64,000 nucleotides of DNA. Source: Glossina fuscipes. Taxonomy: Eukaryota; Arthropoda; Insecta; Diptera; Glossinidae. A program made the translations under genes and the position numbers. Location: the NCBI RefSeq assembly GCF_014805625.2, contig NW_023998455.1, forward strand, positions 3,096,220 to 3,160,219, given 5' to 3'. Within the stretch, counting starts at the first letter, position 1; the number at the start of each line of letters is the position of its first letter. Below, piece after piece: positions 1 through 12,030 of this stretch. The notes under the pieces were generated by a model. It was not told where the DNA came from, ran no database searches, and saw only the letters and a list, made by a program, of their open reading frames with translations.

Positions 1-395
1 ATGCAGCGCTGCACTTAGAGACTGCAATTCACTTAGCTGCAGCGCTGCACTTAAAGACAGTGCTGCACTTAGCTGAATGCAGCGCTGCACTGAGAGACTG
101 TAATACTCTTAGCTGCAGCGCTGCACTTAAAGACAGTGCTGCACTTAGCTGAATGCAGCGCTGCACTGAGAGACTGTAATACTCTTAGCTGCAGGGCTGC
201 ACTTAAAGAATCTGCTGCATTTAGCTGAATGCAGCGCTGCACGCAGAGATTTTGCTGCACTTAGCACATAGTGACTGTGCTGCGCTTAGCTGAATGCAAC
301 GCTGCACTTAGCGACTGCGCAGCACCTACCTGCTGCGCACTTAGGTGGACTCAGCGCTGCGCCTAGCGACTGTGCTTCACCTAGCAGCTTCTTTT
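1..395. repeat. 76-bp tandem satellite, decaying to the right
   Basis: Units starting ATGCAGCGCTGCAC lie at 1, 77, 153 and 229, giving an exact 76-base period. Each unit is itself a dimer of about 38 bases, since CAGCGCTGCACT recurs in both halves. After 229 the units shorten and drift, and related words (GCTGCGC, CTTAGCGACTG) continue to about 395. It is GC-richer than its surroundings and contains the self-complementary core GCAGCGCTGC. The array probably extends left of the window. I see no coding use: the minus-strand open frame across it is a by-product of the repeat. Confidence 0.9.
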
Positions 396-589
396 GGTTG
401 TTGAGCAGGTTGAGCAAAAGAAATAAGTCGGAGTGACGGTCACAAATGTGAAAAACATAAATTTAATCACTTGTAACTTTGTGCGTGCATGACTGATTTT
501 TTCTATTTTTGCGTGTAAGTGGTAGAGTGCTTCGAAGAGCAAATGTGGAAAATTTCAGGGTTCTAACTTTAATAATTTCCGAGTAATGC

Positions 590-845
590 GTAATAATCGA
601 GAAATTTTTGTTAAAAAAAACAGAGTTGCTTTCAGCTGACGCGCTTTTGCTCTGACTAATTTGAGTCAATTTCAATACTAGCCTGTGTGCAAAAACTTCC
701 AATGTTTCTACCAAATTTGAAGTCGATATTTTCATTTTTGTGACCAGGAGAGTGCCAACAAACATGGATAGGTCAAGTCAGAATTTCACGCTGAACAAGA
801 ATATATATACTTTATAGGGTTTTTGAAGCTTCCTTTGGGTGTTAC
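590..845 (-). repeat. Family A INE-1-like element, fragment
   Basis: Read on the minus strand this carries the family A core: a CTTTATAGGG (minus CCCTATAAAG) block next to TATATATTCTTG, then the segment about effects on the reading GAAGTCGATATTTTCATTTTTG found in other copies. It resembles the minus copy at 25698-26576. Both termini are missing. Confidence 0.5.
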
Positions 846-879
846 ATGCCGCTTTTCTAAAAGTTCGTTCTTTACGCAT

Positions 880-1845
880 TCTCTTTTTCGCCCTCTCTCT
901 CTCTCTCTCTCTTTCAGTTCCTTAAAAAAAATGTTAGATCATTATACACAGAAGAAGAAAAAAAAACGATTTAATATTTGCAAAAGCAATAAATGCTTTG
1001 GTTTACATTCGTTTACGCACAAATCCACGCATCAGTACAATGCAATGAGAGAGAAACATTTCCAAAGTCACAATATTTTCTGTGAGCATTGTACAGAAGC
1101 AAGTACTAAGAAAAACAAAACAAAATCAGTTTAGTTTATAAATAAAAAAAAGGAAGAAGGCGAAGAGAAAAAAACGTATAAAATAACAGTAGATAACACA
1201 CTGCTGTTTACTGTTTACTGTGGTTACTGTTCCTAGAATACATGTATTACGCAAGCAAAATCAAACGAACGGACATTTGTATGTCTCTGTAGTGTTTGTC
1301 AGCCCGATCGCCGCTCCCTTCGAACGTCACCACCAGACCCCGTTATTAATGTTATTAATATATGGCGGAGATTTTTATAATGTCGGCGGCGTTTTGTTAT
1401 TACGTTCGTTTGCTTCATGATCATAACTTTCATTGGCAGCGCTTAAAATATTGTATATAAATTAGTAGAAAACGCTGCAAACGATGTAATTTCCTAATTT
1501 AAATTGTTTACGCAAATCCAAAAACAAATCTAATTTATATACCACGTGTATCTCACACCTGAGAAAGATTAGAAATAAAAATTCATATTTGATTTTTTGT
1601 TTTAGGCGCACCCAAAGCTTCCTTATTTACACATTCTCTAACTCAATTCCTTAAAACAAATAGTAGGTGAGCATGCATAGAAGAAGGCAAAAATTATTTA
1701 ATATATGCAAGAACAATGAATCCTCGTCTTTACATTCGTTTACGCACAAATCCACGCAAGAGTACAATGCACTGAGCAATAAGAGAGAATCATTTCGAAA
1801 TTCTCGACTTTGACTGTGAGCACTGTTTCTCCAGCAACCTATGTT
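880..1845. repeat. Direct duplication of about 230 bp, copies near 882-1110 and 1607-1845
   Basis: Both copies run from a TTTACxCATTCTCT block through CCTTAAAA, a GAAGAAGG/GAAGAAGA run, then TTTACATTCGTTTACGCACA and AATCCACGCA, to GAGTACAATGCA and a CTGTGAGCA block. They are about 725 bases apart in the same orientation and clearly diverged. The stretch between them, 1111-1606, holds no gene I can support; it includes (CT)n at 895-916 within copy 1. Confidence 0.65.
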
Positions 1846-1974
1846 ATGAAAAGCAATTTTCAAAGTCCCATAAAAATTTTCTCGGAAATTACTTTCAAGA
1901 TATTTTTACTTCACTTTCATGATACTTTTATTTTACTTTCATAATAATTTTATTCTACTTTCATGATATTTCTC

Positions 1975-2440
1975 TACCCATCAGCGAAGGATGAGAGGTA
2001 TATTAATTTATTAAAATGTGGACAACGCCCAACGACGCCACAAAGTGTACACATTCGATCGGCATGAAATTCTGAATTGATTAAGCCATATCTGTCAATC
2101 CGTCCGTCTGTATACTGTCTGTTGTAAACATTCTCCTGGCCGCAAAAAAAAAAGCTATCGACTTCAAATTGGGCAAAAATATTGAAAGTTCTTACACGGG
2201 GCTTGGTACTGGAAATGAGTCATATCGGTTGGAGGGTACGCCCACAGCACCACGTATAACAGACCTGTTTTTGGAAATAAATAAAAATTGGCTTTTTGCT
2301 CGCTAATCATAATCTATTGCCGGTAAATGTACAAAAATTTCTACGCTTTCTTTGGGCGATGCTTTAGCACTTGTACAAAAATATTATGTTAAGTACCGAA
2401 ATTTTCAAAGTCCCATAAAAAAATTCTCCGGGCAAAAGTT
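1975..2440 (+). mobile_element. Family A INE-1-like element, 5' part
   Basis: It begins with CCCATCAGCGAAGGATGAG, the family A left end, followed by the CCGTCCGTCTGT run and the GTAAACATTCTCCTGGCCGC segment, and ends in the TACAAAAATTTCTACGC block. The right terminus is missing. It contains no open frame of its own and appears non-autonomous. Confidence 0.6.
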
Positions 2441-3479
2441 AATATAAGCTGCACATTGTTCGAAAAGCTATTAATAGAGGATTCACTATGTGATAGTTTC
2501 ATTTTTTCATAGCCCGCAGTAGCTACGTAAAGTTTCGCCTTATCAAGCTCATTTATGACATAGAGAAAAGATGTTGTCCTTTCGAATATTAATTAATTTA
2601 CATAGAGTCATGTTTTGTTTATAACATTTTCCAAAAAAATTCCCGAAAAGATCTATTTTACTTGTATTTTGAGCTAAATCCCTCCAAGACTTCGTTTAAC
2701 AGAATTCTGTTAACGGCGTTACAGAGCTCTGCAAAAAATTTGGGTTTTGCCTTTGCTAGTTATATATATTTTTTTTGGATTGCTGAGTGGAGATGGACTA
2801 AGCCAATAGAAGCTACTTATATTTAAATATAATTAGGAAAAAAATCAGTGTATGCCTATGCTTTGTGCTGCAAAAGTCTGCTAAAACCACTTAAGTTATG
2901 ATAAATTGTCTTATAAACAATTGAAGAAAATAGTTTCGCAAGACTTCATAAGACTTTCGACGGCTACCGAAAATTAATAGTCTTTTGTCTTTAGGTCTTT
3001 TGAGATATTAAAATCAAAAAGTCCATGTGAAAGCGATTTCTTTCTGGTTTTCCTATCTCTATCGCGTCACTCATTAAAATAAATTCATTTAATGTACATT
3101 GAAAATGAAAAACACTTGGATAATATAATAAATATATTTAGTGGCTTGTCTTATTAAAAAAAAAAGTCGTTTTTAAAGGTGATGTAAAAAATTTAAAAAT
3201 TTTTTCAAATGAGTTTTTGAAAACAAATAAAAATCAACGAGTTTTTGTTAGTCTTTTTTTGTTGTTCCTGTAGTGTGGTAGCTTTTTTTTTGTTTTTTCT
3301 TTTGTAAGATCAATAAATCTTTTCAAATGATAAAATGACTAATGAAAGCGTTTTTTTTTTTTATAGTTTATTTCTTTTGTTTTGTGCTTTGCGTCACGTC
3401 GTCGCTTATTTTAGATCTTTCGGAATAGATATCACCGCTCGAGCGGTAGCTTCGATCGCCAAATAAAATGCCTTCATTT
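2441..3479. other. AT-rich sequence without recognisable feature
   Basis: Homopolymer-rich spacer with no open frame longer than chance and no repeat family that I could match elsewhere in the window. Confidence 0.6.
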
Positions 3480-4375
3480 TTGTACCCTACATCACGTGGA
3501 AGTGCTTGACTTTTCATTACACAAATCTAAGTCTGTCCGTCCGAAGTTTTTGTTCAAGTTGCAGGTCGACATTTTTGAGATATTTTGATTAAATTTGATA
3601 CAATGCTTTAATCCAAGCATGGACGTTTGACGTATTGAAAATGTTTCGGATGGGTCCACCTTCCCGACTGCTCTCTATATGACGCTTTATATTGAAAAGT
3701 CATTATATAGAAGAAAATGTAATTTTTAAAATTTCTAGATCAAAGCCGCTAAGTAATCGTGCTTTGACATTCTAAATTAGCAATAAAAATTTGGTTCCGC
3801 AGGGTCCATTTTTTGAACTCCCCCGCATGTAACCATTCCTACGAAAATTGGATCGTGGTGAAAATTGATTCGTAATTTTAAACTGGCAAAGAAATCAATC
3901 TTATCGAGTTTGGATCACATAGGTCCATTTTTTTAATATCATCACATATAAGTATTCCCATGATGACAATTTGTTCATGACAGTAATTTCATAGGAAAAT
4001 GAAGCGAACTGGATTTGAACCACGTCGGTCTATTTCTGGGACCATATCCCATATAAGATTTGTCCTGAATAGTAAGCTCTAAAAATGATCAATAGTGCAA
4101 ATTTGGCAGAAAAATTGGCAGTAGAGAATTTGGATCACGTACACTACCACTACCATATTTAAGAATTATCATGAAAAGCAAGCCCTTATCTGGGCAGATG
4201 GTATTAAAACGGTTCTGTGGGGATAGTGGAAGATAATAAAATTTTTAGAAAGTAAATTAACTTTTTTAAGGGCTGAGCTTTCTTCAATTTAAGGGCTTTC
4301 ATGAAAAGTGTACTTTGCGAACGAATGAGTGTACTTGACGAAGTAGAATAGGGTATTTATTGTCAGCCTTGCCTG
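3480..4375 (+). mobile_element. Family B INE-1-like element, near full length
   Basis: The left end is GTACCCTACATCACGTGG. Then come CTAAGTCTGTCCGTCCG, the GAGATATTTTGATTAAATTT block, GAAAATGTTTCGGATGGG and a GACGCTTTATATTGAAAAG block, which recur in the same order in the copies at 5213, 23270, 36850 and 48690. The right end is a degraded TAGGGTATTTATTGTC. No coding capacity is visible. Confidence 0.6.
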
Positions 4376-4904
4376 ATTATAATGCTCTTGTTATTTTTGT
4401 TATTTGGAGTTTGAAAGTTCTTGGATTGAGAGACCGACATATATGTTTAATGCAGTTTTTTTAAGAAAAAAAAAAGAAAGCAGTGAATATCACTTACTTA
4501 CCGGTGTTAGGGAAAGTATTTAGTGTTAAGGTTAATTGAACTTTAAATCAGTACATTGATTTAGAACAAGTTCATGTTATAGTTATGTTAGAGTTGGTTT
4601 TTTCTATTTTTGCATTTTCAAATAAAGTCTTTCTCTCACTTTTTTTCGCTTTCAAAAGAATATAATTGTTGATCAATTCGCACTTATTAAGCTTCTCCTT
4701 ACTTGTTGTTTATTTACCGTATTCAGTTTTAAGCTCACATTTGCACCTTTCAAATGGTAGCTTCAGAGACATGTAGTATGAAAATTTGATTTACACATTT
4801 TAGTCTATATATCGGTATAAAGTTTATAGTAAACCTTCTCGAAAAATAAAGTGATCTACATACATTTAGCATGAAAAGATTCTTTCGAGCAGATTGACAT
4901 TAAT
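4376..4904. other. AT-rich spacer, nothing recognised
   Basis: No open frame or repeat copy that I can support. Confidence 0.5.
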
Positions 4905-5212
4905 AATAAACCAAATCGGCCAAAGGAGTTGCGCACAATATAATATAAACTGAGAACCATTTTGTTTTCGATGATAAATAAAAAAACAATTGGTTTTCTT
5001 GCTTATTACTCGTAAGCTATAAGAGAAAAGACTATAAAAATGTCCACTTATAGTCCATGCGTAATTTTAAACTGCCTGTAGGGAAATAAAAAAAAAATGG
5101 CTACGCCCATCCTAGTACTAAAGTATCAAAATTTTCATTCTTCTGGGATGCTTTAAGGTAAAGGCGATGTGGGTATAGAAGCTTCGCCTGTAATGGTATA
5201 TAATTTTTTTGC
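4905..5212 (+). repeat. Family A fragment
   Basis: It contains CCAAATCGGCCAAAGG, AAACTGAGAACC, the GCTTATTACTCGTAAGCTAT block and a TGGCTACGCCCATCCTAGTA block. These match the middle of family A copies at 8830 and 55155 in order and orientation. Both ends are missing. Confidence 0.55.
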
Positions 5213-5975
5213 TTGCCCTACACCATCTACATTACAGGTTGCATTAATTTTTTGCAAACGTATATGACATTCAGAAAGGCTTAAGCTAGACTCACCCTTT
5301 ATTATACCGATCAATTCAGAATCACTTTCTAGATCGATTTAAGCTTGTCTGTCCGCCTGTCCATCTGTCGATGCATTCTCACAAGTCACAAGTTTTGAGA
5401 TACTTGAATGAAATTTTGTACAATGGCGTGTTCTGGCTCAAGGACGGCCATCATTAAAAATTGTTTTGATCGGGCTAGTTTTTCGATTACTCCTCTTGTT
5501 GATAAATCGCCACATCACAAAATATTAATGATGAAAATTGCTTCGCAATAGCAAATTGGTATGAACCTTAACTGTGCCGAATTCGGCTCAATTAGGTCTA
5601 TTTTTGTGGACGTCAACATCTATGAAAATTGTAATGAAATATTACACCCCCGTATGCCATAAAAGTTTCAATGTTTTATGGTCAAAATTTCGTCATGATA
5701 GCAATGCAGCATAAAAATTAACCGCATAATATTCGAACCACAGAGATATATATTTTTTTTTTTTAAGTCAATAATATATGAAAAAAAGCTTTTCTATAAG
5801 TAAGTATCACATTATGGATGCTTTGGTCATCGTCCAATGTGAGGGCTCTCATCAGAAATATGCCTCTACATAAAAATTATGTATAAAATTTAGTATCGTG
5901 ACAATGCACGAATAACAGTAGTAGGTGAAGTGTTGTAAGGTATCTAACCGTCGGCCTTGCTCTTATTTCTTTTAA
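5213..5975 (+). mobile_element. Family B INE-1-like element
   Basis: It opens with GCCCTACACCATCTACATT, then TATTATACCGATCAATTCAG, GATTTAAGCTTGTCTGTCCG and the family B TTTTGAGATACTTGAATG block. It ends in GTGAAGTGTTGTAAGGTAT, the degraded inverse of the left end. It abuts the family A fragment at 4905-5212. Confidence 0.6.
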
Positions 5976-6826
5976 ATTAATTATAATACCACATATGTGA
6001 AATTGTAATTTGATCTTAATAATTGTATATTCTTTTTACCTGCGTGTATGTGAAGTGCATTAAAGTAGAGTAGTTAACACATTTGCAACCACAATTATAT
6101 ATATAAAATTGATAATTAAAGGTTTCCTCAAAAAAGTATATTTCTGGCACAAATATGACATGCTATGTGAGCGAAAGAATTCTGTTGTTTAGCATTTCTA
6201 AGCTAAAATATACACCAAGCAGTCCTGTTTCTACAAAGCAATACGGTCGAGGCATAAGGTAGTTCTTAGAATAAAATGATGATGTAACCTTACACTACAA
6301 TAAACAAAAAGGCTAATGGGCACAGATGTATACTATTGTCAACTTTTGTTATTTAAGAGCTGAACTGGCTCCTTTCCTGGCGAACTTCATCCACCGACAA
6401 ACTTTTAAACAAAGAAAGATACAAAAACAGATTTGTTGCTCTAAATGGAGTAAAGCGCTTATGGCTTGACTTTTACATTTAATGAATATTGAAATTCTGC
6501 GGAAGAGAAAAATATCTCACTCCTACAATTTTTAATTAATTTGCCCTCTCGCTTTACTAACGAGTAATATTATGGCAAAGCACAGTAATGTTTAAACAAT
6601 TTGTTGGCTGATTAATCGCCACATCTATGGTGTGTTACTTACCACTACCGGTATTGAAATCTTTTAGTTATAAAAACTTGAATAACGAACGCAATCGTGC
6701 TTTACTTCTGATTTGTTTTACTATTATCAGCTAAAGCGTTTAATAACTATAAACTAAAACTCAAGGCGAGGTATAAAAAAGTAGCAATTCAAAAAAGTTA
6801 ATTATCGTAATTTAATATGTATTTAT

Positions 6827-6862
<36 letters not shown>

Positions 6863-7040
6863 CCATGATATATACACATGTACATTATATATATATATAT
6901 ATATATCTCTTTGTCTGAAATCGAGTCATTAAAAAATTATAAACAAATTTTGCAATTGGTAATAGAAATTCCTTAGCCTAGCGGGAATAATAAAAGAAAC
7001 GGAAAGTTATCTATGAATGTTGGTAAGAAATGCTTTTAAT
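5976..7040. other. AT-rich spacer with (CA)n/(TA)n microsatellites at about 6827-6906
   Basis: A CA run passes into two TA runs separated by ATCCATGATATATACACATG. Otherwise only AT-rich sequence with no supportable gene. Confidence 0.6.
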
Positions 7041-7350
7041 CCTTGTGCATTCGGGTACCTGACAGCTTCACACCACTTGTGGCACAATAATATATTAAGT
7101 TTGTGCGGATGCATGTTAAAGTGTTACTGAATTGATCTAAGCTTGTCTGTCCGCCTGTCCATCTTGTTTCCTTGTGTTCGGACGAAATTTTTGGCGATAT
7201 TTTTTGATGAAATATATTCCGGTCTAGAGACGAAAGCTATTGCAAATTGTACAGATCGGATCACACTTCCCATATAAGGCCTTATTTTAAAACCAATTAT
7301 ATAAATAACTGCAGAGCGGCATAAGGTATGTAATGGCGAGCCTTTGATAA
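7041..7350 (+). repeat. Family B fragment
   Basis: It shows GATCTAAGCTTGTCTGTCCG, GGCGATATTTTTTGATGAAA and CATATAAGGCCTTATTTTAA, ending near GCGGCATAAGGTATGTAATG. It is a shortened copy of the 5213 element. Confidence 0.55.
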
Positions 7351-8133
7351 TAATTTGCAAAAAAATTAAACATAAGAAATATTTATTCATTTTAATAATT
7401 AATCTACACTTAAAACTATAAGTTAAAAAAATTTGGAGAAACTATATATAACAAGCTTTTTGATCCTCTTACAAATTAAATTGAGTTAAAATATGATAGA
7501 TTGTGCGTTAGTTGTACCTATAAAAATACGAACTTTCTCTATTTTTTTTCTCTTTCCTCATTTATTTCTGATGGTCGTCGAATCACATGCAACAACAACA
7601 TTAAGCATTTTTGGCTAAAATCCTGCAGGACTCGCACTGCCTTTCTGGTCAAGCACATGATTTGAAGGCACATGGCCACTTTTTCCGAAACACTATTTTG
7701 ATTCGTAAAACAGAATATATTTGCAAGCTTAGTACTTCGCGCTTGCTTACGCAATGGACAATGTGTATTTTGTATGAAACATCTTTTACAATTTTTTTTT
7801 AAGGTGAGCTCGTTTTTATTTCCCACTCTCTATTCCTTTCGAAATTAATTCGTCTATTGACGCGGAGCAATGTAAAGTCACTTAACTAAAAAGCCAAATA
7901 GTTGAAAAAAAAAAGAAAAGAAAGAAAAAAAAAAAAGACTAGCATATGCACATACATACACACCTTTTTTAACATAGAAGAAATGAAAGAATTGAAAACT
8001 AGTTCGTCATGTTTACTATCAATATGATGAATATTCGAGAGGGATTCAATATATGTAAGGGAGTGATTAAAATCAATATTGCAGCGTTGCCACATAATAA
8101 GATCCTTTTGCAATGCCAGTAGATGGTAACTTA

Positions 8134-8166
<33 letters not shown>

Positions 8167-8235
8167 CATAGATAAACGGGAATTAAATTCGTATTTATTA
8201 CTTTCAATGTATGCGTGAGCTCCATGGCGTTTTGG
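7351..8235. other. AT-rich spacer, (AT)n at about 8138-8165
   Basis: No gene recognised. A pyrimidine tract ending TTTAAG directly before GTGAGC at 7803 superficially resembles a splice junction but lacks the CAG of a good site. Confidence 0.5.
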
Positions 8236-8420
8236 CCCAAATCTGTTAGCATTGCTAACGCCTAGCCGAGTAGATAAAAATCGCGACTATCAAGTCATTC
8301 TTCGCGGGTTCAAATCTCAATGCGGCAGAAGACTGCACTGGGTCGTAGGTATAGTGAATGCTCAGTCAGCAAAGGTATAACACTAACCGATTATGCTGTG
8401 GCTACTTCTTATTTGTCTTT
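8236..8420 (+). repeat. tRNA-derived SINE-like element
   Basis: An A-box-like TAGCCGAGTAGA at 8263-8274 and a B-box-like GGTTCAAATCT at 8307-8317 are spaced as in a tRNA promoter. The sequence does not fold into a convincing functional tRNA, because acceptor-stem pairing is poor. A non-tRNA body follows. Other tRNA-like heads are at 20390-20535 and 35135-35290 in the opposite orientation. Confidence 0.5.
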
Positions 8421-8829
8421 CCCTATCCACACTTCTTCTTCATCATATCCGTCGCGCACTTATAGTAGTATTAAAGGATCTGTTATCAGCTAAGATATAG
8501 CAAACAGTCATTTGTTTTAATTTCATATAAGACTTGTTGCCCCTGCGACTGACCGAACTGCGTTACTTCTGAGATTTGATTAGAGATTGCTTCGACAAGC
8601 ATACAGATTATTTTACGTTTATAACTGGGGATCTTGCGATAATTTAACCAACGCGAATTTCTTTATAGAACTTTCGAAATAAATGAAAAATTTAATATCA
8701 TGTTTTCACGCTACGATAGATTTAAGAATGAAAGCAGCAATTAGTGACAATTATAAAACATGTTCCAGTTGTGCAAAAGTTACATGGTAATGAATATCAA
8801 GTTGATAATTACGTTAGGTTCTGTCAGTG
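8421..8829. other. Unassigned spacer
   Basis: No gene or repeat recognised. Confidence 0.5.
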
Positions 8830-9667
8830 AATATTTTTACACCCAGCACCGAAATATGAAAGGTGTATTCATATTGTTAAAGCGTTTGCAACACACAGAA
8901 GAAAGTATCAGTATATGTATTCTTGATAGGCATCAAATACTAAATCGACTTAAGCATGTCTGTCTGTCACTCTGTGTGGCTGTCTGTCTGTGTATTGTCC
9001 GTTCTAAACATTCTCCTGACCGCAAAAGGCAAACTATCCAGTTCTTGCACGCAGATTGGTATTGGAAATGCATCAAATTGGTCGATGGACACGCCCACAG
9101 CATCACATAAGCTGAGAAGACCTCTTTTTTTCAAAAGAATACAAAATTGATCTTGTAATCTGATGTACATACGAACGTAAAAAAATTTGTGTGCATATTC
9201 TATGGACGATACCGCAGCAACTGTACAAAAATGGAAAAATTGGCCACGCCCATCTGATATTATAGTGTATCAAAATTAAAATTTTTATTGCCCATACCTC
9301 TATCAGGCGCAGAAAAAATCTTTAAAATCCCGTAAAGTATATAAATTCTTGGGCAGCTTCAAATTTGATATGCATCTACACATGTCCATCCGTTTGTCTG
9401 CGCGGCTGTTTAGTATTTGTGGTAAACATTCTCCCATTAGCGCAAATGAATACAATCGTCTACAAGCTTGCAAAAGGATTTGCAAGTGACTTAAACTTTT
9501 TCAGGGTCACGCCTACAAAAATTTTTATTTTGAAAATAGAAAAAATCAAACGCGTTCACTCCATTACATCAAGCATGGAAATTTAGTTACAGTTTAGCTT
9601 TTTTTGTCCTTTTGTCCTGATGGTGTAAAAGATGCGGTCATGACCGATTATATTTTTCTTAGTTGTT
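8830..9667 (+). mobile_element. Family A INE-1-like element, full length
   Basis: The left end reads TTTTTACACCCAGCACCG and the right end GATGGTGTAAAAGATGCGGTC, so the termini are imperfect inverted repeats (TATACCCATCACCG against CGGTGATGGGTATA in better copies). A palindrome, GCGGTCATGACCG, sits just before the terminal TTTTTCTTAGTTGTT. A terminal hairpin followed by a fixed end is typical of Helentron-related non-autonomous elements. Open frames inside it (for example 8760-9110) are incidental. Confidence 0.65.
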
Positions 9668-9959
9668 AAAAATATCCCTTACATTACTTGTAATAAAAAT
9701 ATTGCTTTCGGGAAAAAATATTGAGAGATATTTACTACTAAATATTGCTTGGTGTCATATGTCGAACAACACTAATCAGATTGCGTTATTGTCGTGCGTG
9801 TTTGAAAGATGACTTTTTTCTAATTCGTCAATCATGTAAAAAGTTGGATTTATTAAAAATAAGAGAAATTTCTGCAAAAGCTCGAAATATTTAGCAATGA
9901 GAACGGAAAAAAATTCTGCAGAAGCCTTGTCTTAATGCCTACACATATTCGTCAACTCA

Positions 9960-10230
9960 GGATCCAGGAGTAGTTTGCTCGATTCCGTTCCAGAAATTTC
10001 AATGTCAAAGATGCACCTCGCAGTCATTGAAAATGTTCATGAAATTTTGCAACTTGTGGAGCAAGATCAGCATGCGAGGAAATAGTAAGGCACTAAACGT
10101 CAATCACAAAGCAGTTTGGAATCATTTGAAAAGAGCAGACTGCAGGAAGAAATTCGAAGCCGCGGAGACTTTTCAATGTGACCTAATATTTGCAATAAAA
10201 ATCTTTATCGAATGCAAAATTCTTTAAAAG
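9960..10230 (+). pseudogene. mariner-type transposase relic, N-terminal part
   Basis: Three successive frames together give the helix-turn-helix half of a mariner transposase. From 9974 the frame reads FARFRSRNFNVKDAPRS, matching the FKSGDFDVKDxPRSG region of mariner proteins. From about 10026 the next reads IENVHEILQLVEQDQHAR. From about 10076 the third reads KALNVNHKAVWNHLKRA, the second helix-turn-helix. At least two frameshifts separate these pieces. The catalytic D,D34D half is not recognisable downstream. Family knowledge: mariner transposases are cut-and-paste enzymes of about 345 residues. This copy is dead. It differs from the relic at 16960-17560, so it represents a separate lineage. 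Confidence 0.75.
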
Positions 10231-11589
10231 GTCCTGCTCTAATGTACTAATCAGTGAAAAAATCGTTGATATCTCACAAAACATTGATTAGCATCAACAT
10301 ACAAACATCGAAGTCATGTCCTTAAAATAATAAAAGCTTTTGAAATATTCTGGGCAAACGTGGATATAGAAAGAAGCGCAATACCAATTAAAACATTTAT
10401 TTGGTCGAAGTTCTACCCCTGAAACCCGACGAAATCATTCCGCTTTTGGCAGATCATTGATGGCGATGGAAACTGAATAAAATACGCGAAAATAGTTTGA
10501 AAAAGATCGTCTGTCAATGAAAGATGAACGGCCATAACCTCCTTCGAAAGATAGGTCGACGGTCTACCTCACAATGGCTAACTGCGTATATGATATAATT
10601 GGCAGAGTATCGTACATTATGTCAGCAAACGATTGATTCTCATCTCTACCGACCGTAATTGATCATCAAAATGTTTATTGTCTGCTTTTCTTCGCAACAA
10701 CTCTCGGGTGGGTAAACATATTAAAAAAAAAAAAAAAATACAGAAAATAAAATGATAAAAAAAATCTCTCAATACTTTCTCCCCAAACACTTATTTGCTT
10801 TTGCTTCGCACATCTGTGCAAAATAAAAGATGTTTTGTTACATAATTTTTCAAGTGCACAAATTATTTACCGTATAAGAGAAGCAAGCACGAATAAGAAC
10901 ACGGCGAATAACGCGATGTATAAGATAAAGTGCTAACACCATGTATACATACATAGATATGCCACGCGAAATAATCGCTTCAATGAATGAATAAATTAGC
11001 GGACGATGTTGGCATTACGGTTATATGCATAAAAGTTATATGTAAAATATTCCATCTTATATATAGATCTACACCTGCTTGAGTTATTTGAATATATTAA
11101 AAAAAAATAAATAAATAAAAGTGAACAATTTTAGTTCATTTAATCAGTTAACAACGTTCGTCATGTATGCAGGTCGTGGTAACACAAAAATCATTTAGGG
11201 TTACGTTTTCCTCATTAAAACAATAATAAAAAAAAAAAAAAAATTAGATTAAATTCGACCAAGCATAGATGCAAAGCAAAGGAAAAGATATCGCTTTACC
11301 TTTATGCTAAACTAAACCATCAAAAGCAAGCTCGGTGCGAAGATGATCTATCGCGTTAAAAACTTGAACCCGTAAGGAGTCGCTTTAGCAGCCTTCGATT
11401 TGTGAAATGTCGCTTTGAATTTCTTTGAGCTTTCTTAATTATGAATCTAATTAATTTATTAATTTATTTATTTATTTATTTATTTATTTACTTACTTTTT
11501 TTTTTGTTAACATTCGACGACACGGCTGGGAAGCTTTGAAAATAATAATGATAATGAAATTTTCAACTTTAATAAAAGAAGAAGAAAAA
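10231..11589. other. AT-rich spacer
   Basis: It may contain more decayed mariner sequence up to about 10.5 kb, but no residue motif is visible. A TTTA microsatellite lies near 11458-11492. No gene is seen. Confidence 0.45.
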
Positions 11590-12030
11590 ATACTATATTG
11601 GGCCAGGACTCTTTTATAGTAAGGCTTCATATGGAAAGTGGTCCGATCCGAACAAATTTCGTTTTTGAGCGAAAACATCTCAGTGCACCAAGGTTCATTT
11701 AAAGAGACTTTATACTAAAACATAGAAAAAAAAATGGAATTTTCATACTCTATAATATTGGATGGGAGTGGCTGTTTATGTCCATTTTCATAGAATATAT
11801 CCGGAAAGTTTTTATCGTGTACCTACTGCAGTCTATAAGTAGCAACAAAGAAACCCACAAAATAGACGTGTTGTCAGTTTGAGTTGCACTGGAGGCTTGT
11901 CCTTTGGCCGATTTAGCCTATTTTCGACTGCCACCTGCATGCAAGAATTTGCAAACTTTTTACCCAATTTGAAGTTGAAGGCTTCATCTTTGCGTCCAAC
12001 ACCACAGTGTTTATAACAGACATTACACCG
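11590..12030 (-). repeat. Composite of family B and family A fragments
   Basis: 11590-11695 carries the family B minus-strand words GGCTTCATATGG, GGTCCGATCCGAAC and AAAACATCTCAGTGCACC. 11735-12030 carries the family A minus-strand words TATAATATTGGATGGG, GCATGCAAGAATTTGCAA and ACAGACATTACACCG. Both are truncated, which suggests nested or successive insertion. Confidence 0.5.

Noticed and set aside
69..260. Minus-strand open frame in the 76-bp satellite
   Set aside because: It follows the tandem repeat exactly and has no other support.
7780..7810. Possible recursive splice site TTTAAG/GTGAGC
   Set aside because: No CAG, weak 5' half and no gene known on this strand here.
8236..8340. Functional tRNA gene
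   Set aside because: A and B boxes exist, but acceptor and anticodon stems do not pair well. SINE head is the better reading.
8760..9170. Overlapping open frames on both strands
   Set aside because: They lie within or run into a full-length family A element that is non-coding in all other copies.
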